A stretch of 64,000 nt of DNA, taken from contig NZ_CP123228.1 in assembly GCF_029855045.1 (NCBI RefSeq), positions 1,860,001-1,924,000 of the forward strand, in the 5' to 3' direction. Each line of letters starts with the position of its first letter. Positions within the stretch are counted from its first letter, which is position 1. Under the pieces are notes generated by a model that saw only the letters and a program-made list of their open reading frames with translations, was not told the origin of the DNA and made no database searches. This document shows, piece by piece, positions 32,801 through 41,941 of this stretch. Both the position numbers and the translations under genes were made by a program. The DNA comes from Piscinibacter sp. XHJ-5 (GTDB lineage: Bacteria; Pseudomonadota; Gammaproteobacteria; Burkholderiales; Burkholderiaceae_C).

Positions 32801-34802
32801 GCATCGCGGCGAGCAGCGAGTCGGCGTCCTGCATCGCGGCGATGGCGCCGCGCACCTGGCTCGTCGGCTGCGACAGCAGCTGCTGCAGCGTGGCGATGAA
32901 GTTGGGCGTCAGCTCGCGATCCTCGGGCAGCTCCTGCTTCGGGTGATCGGGGTCGCGCTGCACCCAGGGCACGACGTCGAGCGAATGCGGCTTGGGCCGC
33001 ACCGCGCAGGTGGCGAGGAACGGCGCCTGCGTCGAGAACGGCTGCTTGCCCAGCAGGCTTTGCACCAGCAGCGTGAGGAACAGGCCCTGCCAGGCCGCGA
33101 AGGGCTCGATGTCGGGATAGTTCTTCACCGCGGCCGGCCCGGCCACCTGCCAGAAGCGCTTGGCGAGCGCCCACGGCTGCATGGCCAGCACCTGGTGCAG
33201 GCTCTCGGCCTTGGGGTCGCGCAAGGTCGGCACGGTGGAAAGCGCGAGCTCCCAATGCGTGCGGAACCAGCCGATCGCCTCGAGCAGCTCGCGCTCGATC
33301 GGCGAGTTGGCCTTGGGCTGGTACGAGCGCGCGCAGATGGGCAGCACGCCGTACGGCGTCTTGCCCACGCGCAGCGCCGACAGGGGACCGCTCGCGCGCA
33401 GGAAGCGCACGCCGAAGGCGCGCAGCTGCTCGATGGCCGAGTCCTCGACCAGCGTGTGCGCGCCGTCGATCGGGTTCCAGAAGAAGCGCAGCGTGTAGCC
33501 CAGCGTCGCGTTCCACAGGGCGTTCAGCATGTGGCCGGCACACGCGCCTTCCATCAGGTCGGCGCCGGGCACCAGGCCCGCATCGAAGCCGGCCTTCGGC
33601 AAGCCGAGCAGCAGCTGCAGGCGCGCGCCGGCGCTCGCCAGCTCGTCGGCCACCGCGGCCGACGTGGCCGCCGCCTGTGCCGGATCGAGTGCGGCCACCA
33701 CGTCGGCGCCGTTGGCGGTGAAGCCGGCGCGCACGCTGGCGGTGTTGTTGGTCGGCGTCCCCTGCGCGACGAACTTGAGGCCGTCGGCGTGCAGGTGGTT
33801 GTCGAGCAGCGAGGCGACCAGCGCCGCGGCGCCGGCCGGCGTCTGCGTCCAGTCGACGCCGAGCACGACCAGCCGCTGCACGCCGTGCGACATCAGCGCG
33901 CCGGCCTGGAGGTCCGCCTGCGTGACGGTGATCGCCATGCCGGCGGCTTCGGCGGCCGGGTAGTCGACCATCCATGCACGGTCGTCGGCGAAGGGATCGA
34001 AGGTGTCGGGGTCCTGTCCTTCGGCGAGCAGCGGATCGAACAGCGGCGACAACGCGAGCTGGTCGGCGACGACCACGCCCCATTTGCGAAAGATCTCCTG
34101 TCCGTTGCGCAACCCGATCACGACGAAGCGGTCCGGCAGCGCCTGCGCGATCACCTGCTGCGAGCCCTTGGCCGAGAGCGGAATGGCCGCGTCGTCGAAT
34201 TGCGGCTGCGCGTCGGGCCCGATGAGCGCGACGTTGGTGGGCGTCGTCGCCTGCACCACGTAGGCGGCGCGCGACGGTCCGAACACCCGCGCGATCTGCG
34301 TCCATGGCGACGCGGCGTCGGCGGGATCGGCGAAGCGCTGGGTCCAGTAGCGCTTGCCTTCGTCGATCTCCGTCGGCGTGAGCCCCGGGTCATGGGTGAA
34401 GCCGTGCAGGGTGTCGGGGTAGATGCGGATCATCAGCCGCGTGGTCGCATCGTCGTAGCGCGTCTGCACCGCCACCGGCATCAGCAGGACCGGATGGGTG
34501 GCCGCGAGCGCTTGCACCATCAGTGCCGGATCGCGGCCGGCGCGCAGCCGCTCCGACAGCTGGCGGATGGCCGCGAGCGACTCGCGTGCCTGCCCGTGGG
34601 CGCCGCGTGCGGCGTCCGCCAGGCGCGCCACCTGCGCCTGCTGGCGCGCCAGGGTCCGCGCATCTGCGCCGGCGCGGCGCAGGCGCTGCAGCTCGGCGTC
34701 GGCCTGCACGTGCTGTGCGCTCGCATCACGCTGCGCGCCGCGCTGCTTGGCGAGGCCGGCGCGCGCCTCGGTGATCGCGGCCAGGTTCAGTTCCAGCGGC
34801 AT
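29895..34802 (-). CDS. Protein B of the operon: 1635-residue protein of unknown function
   Basis: The product starts with an Ala/Arg/Gln-rich helical, coiled-coil-like part (about 12-90) and then a distinct segment LLMPVAVQTRY...LMIRIYPDTLHGF (about 106-134) followed by DEGKRYWTQRF. Further on are AWMVDYPAAEAAGMAITV, VGKTPYGVLPICARSY, DAWITSLATKRLDEMRES and FGYVHAPSLQQAATAAILRS, which look like fixed family blocks. No signal peptide, transmembrane segment, Walker motif or protease motif was recognised. It is the largest protein in the window, 13 bp after protein C and 7 bp before protein A. Confidence 0.85.
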   Translation of the reverse strand: MPLELNLAAITEARAGLAKQRGAQRDASAQHVQADAELQRLRRAGADARTLARQQAQVARLADAARGAHGQARESLAAIRQLSERLRAGRDPALMVQALAATHPVLLMPVAVQTRYDDATTRLMIRIYPDTLHGFTHDPGLTPTEIDEGKRYWTQRFADPADAASPWTQIARVFGPSRAAYVVQATTPTNVALIGPDAQPQFDDAAIPLSAKGSQQVIAQALPDRFVVIGLRNGQEIFRKWGVVVADQLALSPLFDPLLAEGQDPDTFDPFADDRAWMVDYPAAEAAGMAITVTQADLQAGALMSHGVQRLVVLGVDWTQTPAGAAALVASLLDNHLHADGLKFVAQGTPTNNTASVRAGFTANGADVVAALDPAQAAATSAAVADELASAGARLQLLLGLPKAGFDAGLVPGADLMEGACAGHMLNALWNATLGYTLRFFWNPIDGAHTLVEDSAIEQLRAFGVRFLRASGPLSALRVGKTPYGVLPICARSYQPKANSPIERELLEAIGWFRTHWELALSTVPTLRDPKAESLHQVLAMQPWALAKRFWQVAGPAAVKNYPDIEPFAAWQGLFLTLLVQSLLGKQPFSTQAPFLATCAVRPKPHSLDVVPWVQRDPDHPKQELPEDRELTPNFIATLQQLLSQPTSQVRGAIAAMQDADSLLAAMLAFAADEELLQSGRGLFLKHVLERTSLSAAMKTEARRLRPAEYVGVDVATPIGDQFDLGHANAVLGLQLPGTTGAAASVEAFIGSHFGQVVANWPEQLQNIAKFGESLAFLKDRKAGELSHALRTTLDLYSHRLDAWITSLATKRLDEMRESAPEGVHLGAFGVVEDLLPDSVRPVDQSADSFGYVHAPSLQQAATAAILRSAHVANRQAAAGAFDVDLRSHRVKRAKRLLEGIANGQSMAALLGYRFERGLRDAALSQHILELRRAFPLMPAGDKAGDEASEAISARNVIDGVRLIAEYRAKGIGPVVASTDPPLALSAGDQSTIARILDELLDQMDSVSDLLIAESVFQVAGGNMDGAGAAMQSLDKQQRPPESRVVDTPHSTRGYTQRVVVALQSADVGPWGGIADDDLAAQVEPRLNAWLAGLLGDPAGYVFGAKLMNAVLDDAEPPKIVSWTDSGVALQVGLSELGLSPLALVLGSEAQQGGGQSEVQERIGAALAAQARALPGAVPERQAVVLQGSSPQAGRHGLVAFESFAWLLRRLIDKARPLRRMDMVRAENGVETDATLNEGEFAGVDLPELLLRLQAAEAPAQAAIAALAAAIAPVPLDEQGFVSLAPDAPNRAALLAALHAALAQARALGWRSALPSERVAASAGEGERVSPADTVELAHARAKGLLAEVRARLDAAPPPVATDGLARQAQAALDRIAAILGKAFPVLPRFDLGAYAADAAATLGDRGTLLGGDDLAIAGWLPKLGCVREATGLLADVLSAAEAMGQAGGPQDIKLLQFPRDAAARWGALPPAPQQDLRGTVAVVAHAPAALAAIASGDTLAGLFIDEWSETIPTDRETTGLGFHFDAPGARPPQSMLLAVPADPAADSWTLEALLATVDEAMSLARLRAVRPQDLKGLGLVLPGIFLSNNFKRDVPSVDFASMLDKNLAVLRAAGGAASENSFMKMAAGKLATFE

Positions 34803-34815
34803 GTCGAAGAGCTCC

Positions 34816-37800
34816 TCAGGTGGCGAGGTCGTCGCCGACGTAGTACGCGCGGAACGGCTGCTGCAGCAGCGCCTTCGCGATGTCGGCCGCGGTCGGGTTG
34901 GCGGCCAGTGTCGGGAACGAGGCGAACGGCTTGTCGGGCGGATTGATGAGCGACGCGATGCTGAAGTTCGCGCCGGCCTGGACCTGCAGGTGCGACCACG
35001 ACAAGGCCTTGTAGGCGTTGTAGCCGCCGGCCAGCAGCGCGTTGTTGGGCGTCGCCATCTGGATCAGCGCGGACCTCAGCGCCGACCGTTGCGGCGGCTT
35101 GCTGCCCTGCGGCTGGCCCGGGGCCGGCACGTCGACGTCGAAGCCGAACCGCGGCTCGCTCATCTGCTCCTCGAGCACGAAGCACCAGTCGCCCACGTCG
35201 GCCTTGTCGATGTCGAAGCCGAAGAAGGTGATGTCCGGCGGGATCGCGCCCTGGAACACCGGCAGCTGGACCGCACCTGCCGGGGGATGGCCGTTGGCGT
35301 CCTTCATGAGCTGCGTGTGGTCGGGGCTCGCGGGATCGGGGTTGGCCGGCGTGGTGCGCTTCTTCCAGGCATAGACCGCGGTGTTGGGATAGCGGCGCAG
35401 CAGCTGCCCGCGCACCAGCAGGGCGACGCGGTCGGGATCGGTCATGTTCGGGTCGGTGCGCTTGCCCAGCGGCTGCGCCTTCCACAGGTGCATCGGGTCC
35501 ATGTCGTCCTGGCGCAGGCGCCAGAAGCGCTGGAACGGCGTGCCGCGCAGGTCGGTGGGAAAGCCGCGCCACAGCAGCTCGCGGTTCATCTCGACATTGG
35601 CGCCGGCCATCAGCGCGTCGATGAAGAACTGGTTCACCTGCACCAGCATGATCAGGTCCTGCGGCAGATCGTCCACGCCCGGCATGAAGGCGTTCTTGTC
35701 GTAGTCGACGAGGTCGGCATACAGCGGCTTGTGCAGGTGCGGCCACGCCATCACGCGGTCGAACAGCGCGGGGATCATGAAGCGCAGGTCGGCTGTCGCG
35801 TCCTTGCCCAGGAAGGCCGCGACATGCGGCGAAGCAGTGCCGAGCGCGGCCTCGGCGATCGACACGCTGGAGGCCAGCCGCGCCGGCAAGGTGATCGCCG
35901 GGTCGGTGCGCGCGCGCAAGACGGCAGCGGCTTGCGCCACCGGGAAGTCGATCACCTGCACCTCGACGCGGCGGTCGGCGAAGGCATCGCGCCAAGCGAC
36001 CTGCGCACCCTTGGTGGCGGCGGAGAAGCGCTTGAGCACGTCGCGCTTGCGGATCGCCGGCGGCAGCGTGACGCTCACGACCGGCGGCGGCGCACCGCCC
36101 GGCTCGCGACGCTCGAACTCCAGATTCGCATCGAGCGTGAAGCTGGGCGTCGTCTCGCCGGCGGTGGACACCAGCGCGTTCGGCGGCAAGGTCGCGATCA
36201 GGCCGCCGGGGTTGAAGGTGCGCGACGTGGCGACGGCGACCTGGCCGACACGCGTGCCGGCCAGCGCCGCGGCGGCGAGCGCGTCGCGGCCCCTGCCGGT
36301 GATGGGCAGCGCACGCCGGCCGGCGTCGAAGCGGCCCACGACGCGGTCGATGGTGAAGCGGCCGCTGCGCGCATCGAGCCGCATGGCGCTGACTTGCAGC
36401 TGCGCGCTGGCGGTGGTCGACTCGACGAGAAAGCCTTCGATGCCGCGCTCGCCGAGCGTCTCCATCCTGGACGCGACCACGGCCCAGTCGGCCGCCTTCA
36501 CGGCCGGCGCATTCGACACCAGCGTGCCGAAGCGGCCGACATGCACGTCCGTGAACACTCCCAGGTGCTGGCCCGCGCGGATCTTCAGCTCCGGCACGCC
36601 GCTCGCAGCGAGCGTCCTCCTGGCCACGTTGCCGCTGGCCAGCGCCTGCTTGACCTGGCCGACGGTGTAGCGCGCGCCGTGCAGCCCCACGGCGGCGAGG
36701 TCGATGGCCGTCCCTGCAGCACCGGCGAGGTCGACGCCGTCGAACATCTTCGTGCCGACGATGCCGTCGGGCATGAACGCGTTGACGGCGAAGGCGGCCG
36801 GCCGCGTCGTCGCCTTGGCCATCGTCGACACATACGTCGTCGTGAGCGCCGGCAGCGCCGCGGTCGTCCGGGTGAGCCGCGCGGCCACGCGCAGCGCGCG
36901 ATTGCCGGGGCTGGCGACGCGGCGCAGCGCGGCATCGACCAGCGCGCCCGGCATGCTGGATCGGTCGAGCCGGCCGCCCAGCGATGCGATCTGTCCGTTG
37001 ATGCGGAAGGTCTGCGCCGCGGTGCCGAAGGCCTCGATGCGCGGCAGGGCCGGCCCGAAGACCTGCATCAGGCGTTCGGGCGGCAGCACGTCGAAGTGCT
37101 TGCGCTTGAGCGCGCCCAGTGCCTCGATGGCCAGGCGGGTCAGGTTGAACCTGGCCTCGGCGGCGAGGATGTCGCCGATCTGGTCCCAGCAGGCGTCGAC
37201 GTAGTCCTCCTGGTTCTTGCGCACGACTTCAGCGCCGTAGCCGGCCGCGCCGCGATAGCGCGGGTTGAGGTTGAGGTCGGCCAGCCAGTGCTTGCCGAGC
37301 TGGGGCGCCGTGGCCGGACCCGCGCCGCTGCGATACGCCTGATGGCGCTGCGCGTGCCAGGCGCCCACCATCGGGGGCTTGACCTCGATGCGCCGTCCCT
37401 CGGCATTGGTCGCGCCGTCGCCGACGGGGTTGACGACCTGGTCCTGCGGCGTGTTGACGATGATCTCCAGGCTCTCGGCCTGCGTGGCCGGCGGCGCGGC
37501 GCCGGGCTCGAAGCTGATCGGCACCAGCGCGCCTTCCATCGTCGTCACCAGGCCCGGCGTGCTGCCGTTGAGCAGATCGTCGACCGACATCGGGATGGTG
37601 CCGACCGCCGCGAGCTGCGCCTCGACCGGCGTTCCCTTGTAGGAGCCCGGCGTGCGCAGGCGGCGCGCCAGCGATTCGAAGTCGCCCTTCGGGCCCGTCG
37701 AGAACTCCCAGTGGTGGTACACGGGCAGCACCACGTCGGCGGCGGCCGCCTTGTTCCAGGCCGGCGCGAGGGTGGTCATGGCAGGCGCGTTCTCGTCCGT

Positions 37801-38466
37801 CACCAGGCCCAGGCCGCGCAGCCGCCCCGGCTCGAAGGCCGGCACGATGCAGGCCACGTAGTCGGTGCGCTCCTTGAGGCGGCGCGGGCACACCAGGCGC
37901 GAGACGTTGCTCGCCGGCTTGGCCTGCAGGTCGGCCTGGATCTGCGCCGCGTCGTCGTTGACCAGCTGCGTGTGCGCCCAGGACCACGATTCGCCGAGAT
38001 CGGGCAGCTCGGCCGCGACGTCCGCGGCCTTGATGCGCACCGAGGGCAGCAGTGCGCCGGGGGCCATGCGCGGCAAGCCGGTCTTGCCGACCTCCAGCAC
38101 CACCAGCACCAGCCAGGGCCGCAGGCGCCGGTCGCCCTGCGCCTTGGCCGGCGTCAGCATCCAGACGAAGTCCGGCGGGTCGAAGTCGACGATCGCGAGG
38201 TAGTTGGGCTCGAAGTTGGTGGCCTGCGGCTTGGGGTCGGTGCGCACGACGAGGCGGGTGTCGATGCCGATCACGTCGCCGGGTCCGTGCAGCCGCATCT
38301 GCAGCGGCGCGATCGCCTCGCCGTCATGCGGCGCGGCAAGCTTCACGCCGATGCTCGCTGCGCCGCGCGCGGCGAGCGCGTTGCCGGCACCGAGGTTGTC
38401 CTCCGTGGAGAGCGCCACGGCGAGGCCGCGTCGGACCCAGGGCAGGAACTGGTAGGCGATGGGCAT
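34816..38466 (-). CDS. Protein C of the operon: 1216-residue protein of unknown function
   Basis: The N-terminus AYQFLPWVRRGLA is a clear family signature, followed by LAIVDFDPPDFVWMLTP and RLRPWLVLVVLE. The C-terminal third carries NRELLWRGFPTDLRGTPF (about 962-979) within a larger block, and ITFFGFDIDKADVGDWCFVLEE with RFGFDVD (about 1079-1112). The protein is soluble by appearance; the middle is Ala-rich. No enzyme motif was recognised. Gaps are 16 bp to protein D and 13 bp to protein B, so all four are almost certainly co-transcribed. Confidence 0.85.
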   Translation of the reverse strand: MPIAYQFLPWVRRGLAVALSTEDNLGAGNALAARGAASIGVKLAAPHDGEAIAPLQMRLHGPGDVIGIDTRLVVRTDPKPQATNFEPNYLAIVDFDPPDFVWMLTPAKAQGDRRLRPWLVLVVLEVGKTGLPRMAPGALLPSVRIKAADVAAELPDLGESWSWAHTQLVNDDAAQIQADLQAKPASNVSRLVCPRRLKERTDYVACIVPAFEPGRLRGLGLVTDENAPAMTTLAPAWNKAAAADVVLPVYHHWEFSTGPKGDFESLARRLRTPGSYKGTPVEAQLAAVGTIPMSVDDLLNGSTPGLVTTMEGALVPISFEPGAAPPATQAESLEIIVNTPQDQVVNPVGDGATNAEGRRIEVKPPMVGAWHAQRHQAYRSGAGPATAPQLGKHWLADLNLNPRYRGAAGYGAEVVRKNQEDYVDACWDQIGDILAAEARFNLTRLAIEALGALKRKHFDVLPPERLMQVFGPALPRIEAFGTAAQTFRINGQIASLGGRLDRSSMPGALVDAALRRVASPGNRALRVAARLTRTTAALPALTTTYVSTMAKATTRPAAFAVNAFMPDGIVGTKMFDGVDLAGAAGTAIDLAAVGLHGARYTVGQVKQALASGNVARRTLAASGVPELKIRAGQHLGVFTDVHVGRFGTLVSNAPAVKAADWAVVASRMETLGERGIEGFLVESTTASAQLQVSAMRLDARSGRFTIDRVVGRFDAGRRALPITGRGRDALAAAALAGTRVGQVAVATSRTFNPGGLIATLPPNALVSTAGETTPSFTLDANLEFERREPGGAPPPVVSVTLPPAIRKRDVLKRFSAATKGAQVAWRDAFADRRVEVQVIDFPVAQAAAVLRARTDPAITLPARLASSVSIAEAALGTASPHVAAFLGKDATADLRFMIPALFDRVMAWPHLHKPLYADLVDYDKNAFMPGVDDLPQDLIMLVQVNQFFIDALMAGANVEMNRELLWRGFPTDLRGTPFQRFWRLRQDDMDPMHLWKAQPLGKRTDPNMTDPDRVALLVRGQLLRRYPNTAVYAWKKRTTPANPDPASPDHTQLMKDANGHPPAGAVQLPVFQGAIPPDITFFGFDIDKADVGDWCFVLEEQMSEPRFGFDVDVPAPGQPQGSKPPQRSALRSALIQMATPNNALLAGGYNAYKALSWSHLQVQAGANFSIASLINPPDKPFASFPTLAANPTAADIAKALLQQPFRAYYVGDDLAT

Positions 38467-38482
38467 GTCACGCTCCCCGACG

Positions 38483-41400
38483 CTAGAACGACATCTCGAA
38501 CGCCTCGACCACCTGCACGCGGGGCCCGGCAGCCAGCGCCGTGTCCTGCGCCGTCCAGAACGATTGCGCGGCGCGCCCCGACAGCGCGCCGCCGGTCATC
38601 GTTCCCGCGCCCGCATCGAGCGTCTGCAACGGCGGCGGATCGACCTTCACCTTCACCTCCGTCGCCGGCCTGAGCCTGGCCTTGTTGCGCAGCGCCGAGC
38701 GGCCCGCCGCGCCGGTGTCGAGCGCCCACGCCGCGTGCGCGGCGGTGGTGAGGCCGGCGGCCACGAGCAGGCTGGGCTCTGCGGGGGTGGACAGGTTGAC
38801 CTCCTCGTAGTCGAACTTGTCCGCCACGGCCGCGCCGAAGAGGTGGTCCTTCTGGCCGACCTCGAAGCCCGATTCCAAGCGGTCGAACGACGGCTTGCCG
38901 AGCAGCTCGTCCTCGTTGAGATCGACGAATTGCGCGATGGGGAAGTTGTCGTCGAGCCGACGGTCGGCTGGCTTGGTGATCGCGCCGAAGACGAGGTCGC
39001 CGATCGCGATCTGCCGTTCGCCTTCGATGCCGTCCGAGCCCAGCTTGGTGAGCGCCTTGGCCAGCGGCATGCGCTTCTGCACGAACTGCAGCAGGCCGTT
39101 GGGATGCGCGAGCAGGCCCGGCGCGGGAGGCAGCTTGACCAGCGTGACGAAGCCGTCGTGGGCTGCCGGCAGCACCGCCGACCAGTTCACCGGCGTGCCC
39201 TTGTCGTCCTGCGCCTCGAGCTCCTTGCGCAGCTCGTCGACCAGCCGCAGCTTGCGCACCGGCGTTGCGCGGTCCTCGCCCCAGGTCTCGTCGACGTGGA
39301 AGCTGAAGTCCGGCAGCGGCCATGGCGTGTGGATGGTGGCCTTGCCGACGATGTGCCAGCGTCCCGGGCCGGCGAGCAGGCCGTAGATGTCGACGCTTGC
39401 GAAGTCGATGTCGAAGACTTCGACGCCGGCCCAGATGTGGATGTCGACCTCGAAGCGGAACTTCGGAACGATGTAGATGATGGCGTTGAACTCGAAGCCG
39501 CCTTCGAAGGCCGCGATGCCCACGTCGCCCCACACGCGCATCGCCGAGCCGCCTTGCACCGTGGCCGAGGTGACGGCGAAGTAGCCCTCGAAGCGCATGC
39601 CGACGATGCCGATCGAGAATTCGGCGCCCACGCGCTGGAAAGGCGCCGGGATGTCGGGCGGGATGTCGGTGAAGCGCGGATGGAAGCCGCCCGCGCTGAT
39701 GAGGAAGCTGGGCTTGTCGCCGAACAGCGCGCGGAATGCGAACTGGCCGGTCAGCGAGATGAAGAGCACGCGCGAGTCGCGCAGCAGGCCGTCGAACCAG
39801 ATCTTCAGCGGGTCGAACACCACGCCGCCGGCGATGTCCATCTGCAGGTAGAGAAGCGCCAGCGACTTGTCCACGAGCGGCGGCAGCTGCACGATCACCT
39901 GGCCGACGATGACGAGCTGGCTCGCCTCGATCAGCACGCCCAGGCGCGCCGTGACGAGGCTGGGCGTGCCCCAGCCCAGCTCCAGCATCGGACCGATGAC
40001 GAAGCCGCCGGGGCTGAACGGGAAGATGGTGCGCAGCTGGTTGATGATCTGCGGCGCGTTGGCGATCGGGTTCTGCGGGAACAGGAAGCTGTCCAGCGAG
40101 CCGGTCGACAGGCCCGAGCTCAGCGCCTGCGTGTCGATCGTGTGCTGCACGCCGAGCAGGCCGCCGATGCCGGTCATCGTGAAGCCGAAGCCGAGCTGGA
40201 TCGGCGGCAGCTGCGCGGTGATGATCAGCAGCAGCGACCAGCCGCCCGGGTTCCTGGTCGACAGCAGGCCGATCGCCTTGACGCCGATCTGCATCAGCTT
40301 GATGTCGAGGATGCCGCCGTACTCGCCGCGCTCGGGGTCGAACAGCAGGAAGCCGCCACCCTTGATGACGCCCGCATCGATGGACAGGCCGGCGCCCGAC
40401 GGCGGCTTCAGGCCCCAGGTCGCGAGCGGATTGGCGCCGCCGGCGCCGAGCATGTTGCCGAGGTTGAGTTTCGTGCCCAGGCGGTCGATCGAGCCGGCGA
40501 AGGGACCGATGGCGACCTGGAACGACCCGGCGATCTCGATGTCGATCTGGTTCAGGTCGGCGCCCTTGATCAGGTCGAAGTAGAGGAAGGGGACCTGAAC
40601 CGGGCTGTTGGGAATCTTCTCCAGCGGTATCGTCGCCTTCAGGCCGGTGCCGTCCTTCAGCCGCAGGCCCGCCGCGTCGGCGATGAGACCGAAGGACAGG
40701 CGGACCTCGATCGCGTCGCCCATCACGGCCGACAGCAGCGAGTCGTCGCCGATCTTCAGCACGAGCTTGCTGTCCTTGAGGTCGAACACCACCTGCGGTG
40801 CGTTGTTCTTGAGGACGATGCCGCCCGAGAGCTCGCCGATCGAGAAGTGCGTGCCGCCGGTCGAGCCGAGCACCAGCGGGTTGGCGCTGCTCTTGCGCGC
40901 GAACGCAATGCCGATGTCGACGGCGCCGCTGAGCTCCGGCTTCGGGATGGAGGGCGGCAGGGGCACCAGCGTGGGCACGCTGAACTGCGCGCGAAATCCG
41001 GCGGCCACCGAGAACTGCAGCTCGAAGGCATCGCCCGCCGCCTGCTTCGTTGCCAGGGTGCTCGCCAGCTCGGCGAACAGCTTGGTCTCGGCGCCGGTCG
41101 AGATGCCCAGCGCGAGATCCAGCTTCTTCGAGCCGTCGTCGCTGCGCGCGAGGCTGAACGTCTTGTGCTGGCTGGCCGGCGGCAGGGCGATCGGCCCGGG
41201 TGCCGGCAGCACCGGCAGGCCCGGCGCGTCGAAGGAGCGGTCGAGGAGGGTGCCCACGGCCATGATGGCCAGGCCCAGGATCATCTGCGGCTCGGCGACC
41301 TGCGCGTCGCTCAGCCCCGGGTCGTTTTTCAGCAGCAGCATCAGCTTGCGCGCAGGGGGCCTGTTGTCGGGCTCGTCGGCGTCGCCCGAGAGGATCAGCA

Positions 41401-41803
41401 GCAGCTTGGCGATCGAGTACGCGGATGGCGGCTTGCCGGGATCGGCGCCGATGAGCCGGTCGATCTGCCGGATGACCTTGGACAGGTCGTCCAGGCCGAT
41501 GGCGCCGGCGTCGATGGCGGCCAGCACCTCGCCGAGCGTGCGCAAGGCGGCCAGCGTCTCGCCGGTGATCATGGTCGCGACGGCGAGCGACTGTGCCTCG
41601 GCGCGGGTCGCCGCGAAGGTGCCGGGATCGATCGTCGCCTCGGTCTTGTCGAGCTGCAGGCCGAGCCTGGTGCGAAGGATGTCGGTGAGCGTGGCCGAGA
41701 GATCGACGGGCGGGCCCGATGGGAGCTCGGTCTGCAGGCGTGCCACTGCGTCCTTGAACCACCTGAACGCGCGCAGGAAGACCTTGTCCGACGTGCCCGC
41801 CAT
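38483..41803 (-). CDS. Protein D of the operon: 1106-residue DUF6603-like beta-repeat protein
   Basis: ATG 41803 follows GGAGGAG at 7 bases; the open frame extends 33 codons more without a ribosome site. The first 170 residues are helical. From about 250 to 900 the chain is made of repeated alternating strands, including GGGFLLFDPERGEYGG, LGFGFTMTGIGGLLGV, FDGLLRDSRVLFISLTG and FLISAGGFHPRF (near 700), a pattern I associate with DUF6603 (recall, not searched). Such long strand repeats could form a beta-helix, groove or channel-like shell. No signal peptide or transmembrane helix is seen. It is the first gene of the operon and the only one with a strong ribosome site and a free upstream region (41804-41941). 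Confidence 0.85.
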   Translation of the reverse strand: MAGTSDKVFLRAFRWFKDAVARLQTELPSGPPVDLSATLTDILRTRLGLQLDKTEATIDPGTFAATRAEAQSLAVATMITGETLAALRTLGEVLAAIDAGAIGLDDLSKVIRQIDRLIGADPGKPPSAYSIAKLLLILSGDADEPDNRPPARKLMLLLKNDPGLSDAQVAEPQMILGLAIMAVGTLLDRSFDAPGLPVLPAPGPIALPPASQHKTFSLARSDDGSKKLDLALGISTGAETKLFAELASTLATKQAAGDAFELQFSVAAGFRAQFSVPTLVPLPPSIPKPELSGAVDIGIAFARKSSANPLVLGSTGGTHFSIGELSGGIVLKNNAPQVVFDLKDSKLVLKIGDDSLLSAVMGDAIEVRLSFGLIADAAGLRLKDGTGLKATIPLEKIPNSPVQVPFLYFDLIKGADLNQIDIEIAGSFQVAIGPFAGSIDRLGTKLNLGNMLGAGGANPLATWGLKPPSGAGLSIDAGVIKGGGFLLFDPERGEYGGILDIKLMQIGVKAIGLLSTRNPGGWSLLLIITAQLPPIQLGFGFTMTGIGGLLGVQHTIDTQALSSGLSTGSLDSFLFPQNPIANAPQIINQLRTIFPFSPGGFVIGPMLELGWGTPSLVTARLGVLIEASQLVIVGQVIVQLPPLVDKSLALLYLQMDIAGGVVFDPLKIWFDGLLRDSRVLFISLTGQFAFRALFGDKPSFLISAGGFHPRFTDIPPDIPAPFQRVGAEFSIGIVGMRFEGYFAVTSATVQGGSAMRVWGDVGIAAFEGGFEFNAIIYIVPKFRFEVDIHIWAGVEVFDIDFASVDIYGLLAGPGRWHIVGKATIHTPWPLPDFSFHVDETWGEDRATPVRKLRLVDELRKELEAQDDKGTPVNWSAVLPAAHDGFVTLVKLPPAPGLLAHPNGLLQFVQKRMPLAKALTKLGSDGIEGERQIAIGDLVFGAITKPADRRLDDNFPIAQFVDLNEDELLGKPSFDRLESGFEVGQKDHLFGAAVADKFDYEEVNLSTPAEPSLLVAAGLTTAAHAAWALDTGAAGRSALRNKARLRPATEVKVKVDPPPLQTLDAGAGTMTGGALSGRAAQSFWTAQDTALAAGPRVQVVEAFEMSF

Positions 41804-41941
41804 GAGTGCTCCTCCACATGGGTCGTGCTTCGCAGCGCGTCCCGGTAAGTGACGGGACAGGCCAAGGGGCGCGAATCTACGCTTCGTGTCGGCTGGCCGC
41901 AAATCCCTAGGTGACAGGAGCCGTGCGACGCGCCGTGGACG

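Noticed and set aside
29886..34946. Very long plus-strand open frames (up to 1686 codons) opposite the giant-protein genes
   Set aside because: They are rich in His, Arg, Gly and Gln, lack family motifs and ribosome sites, and mirror GC-rich codons on the minus strand, which carries coherent proteins.
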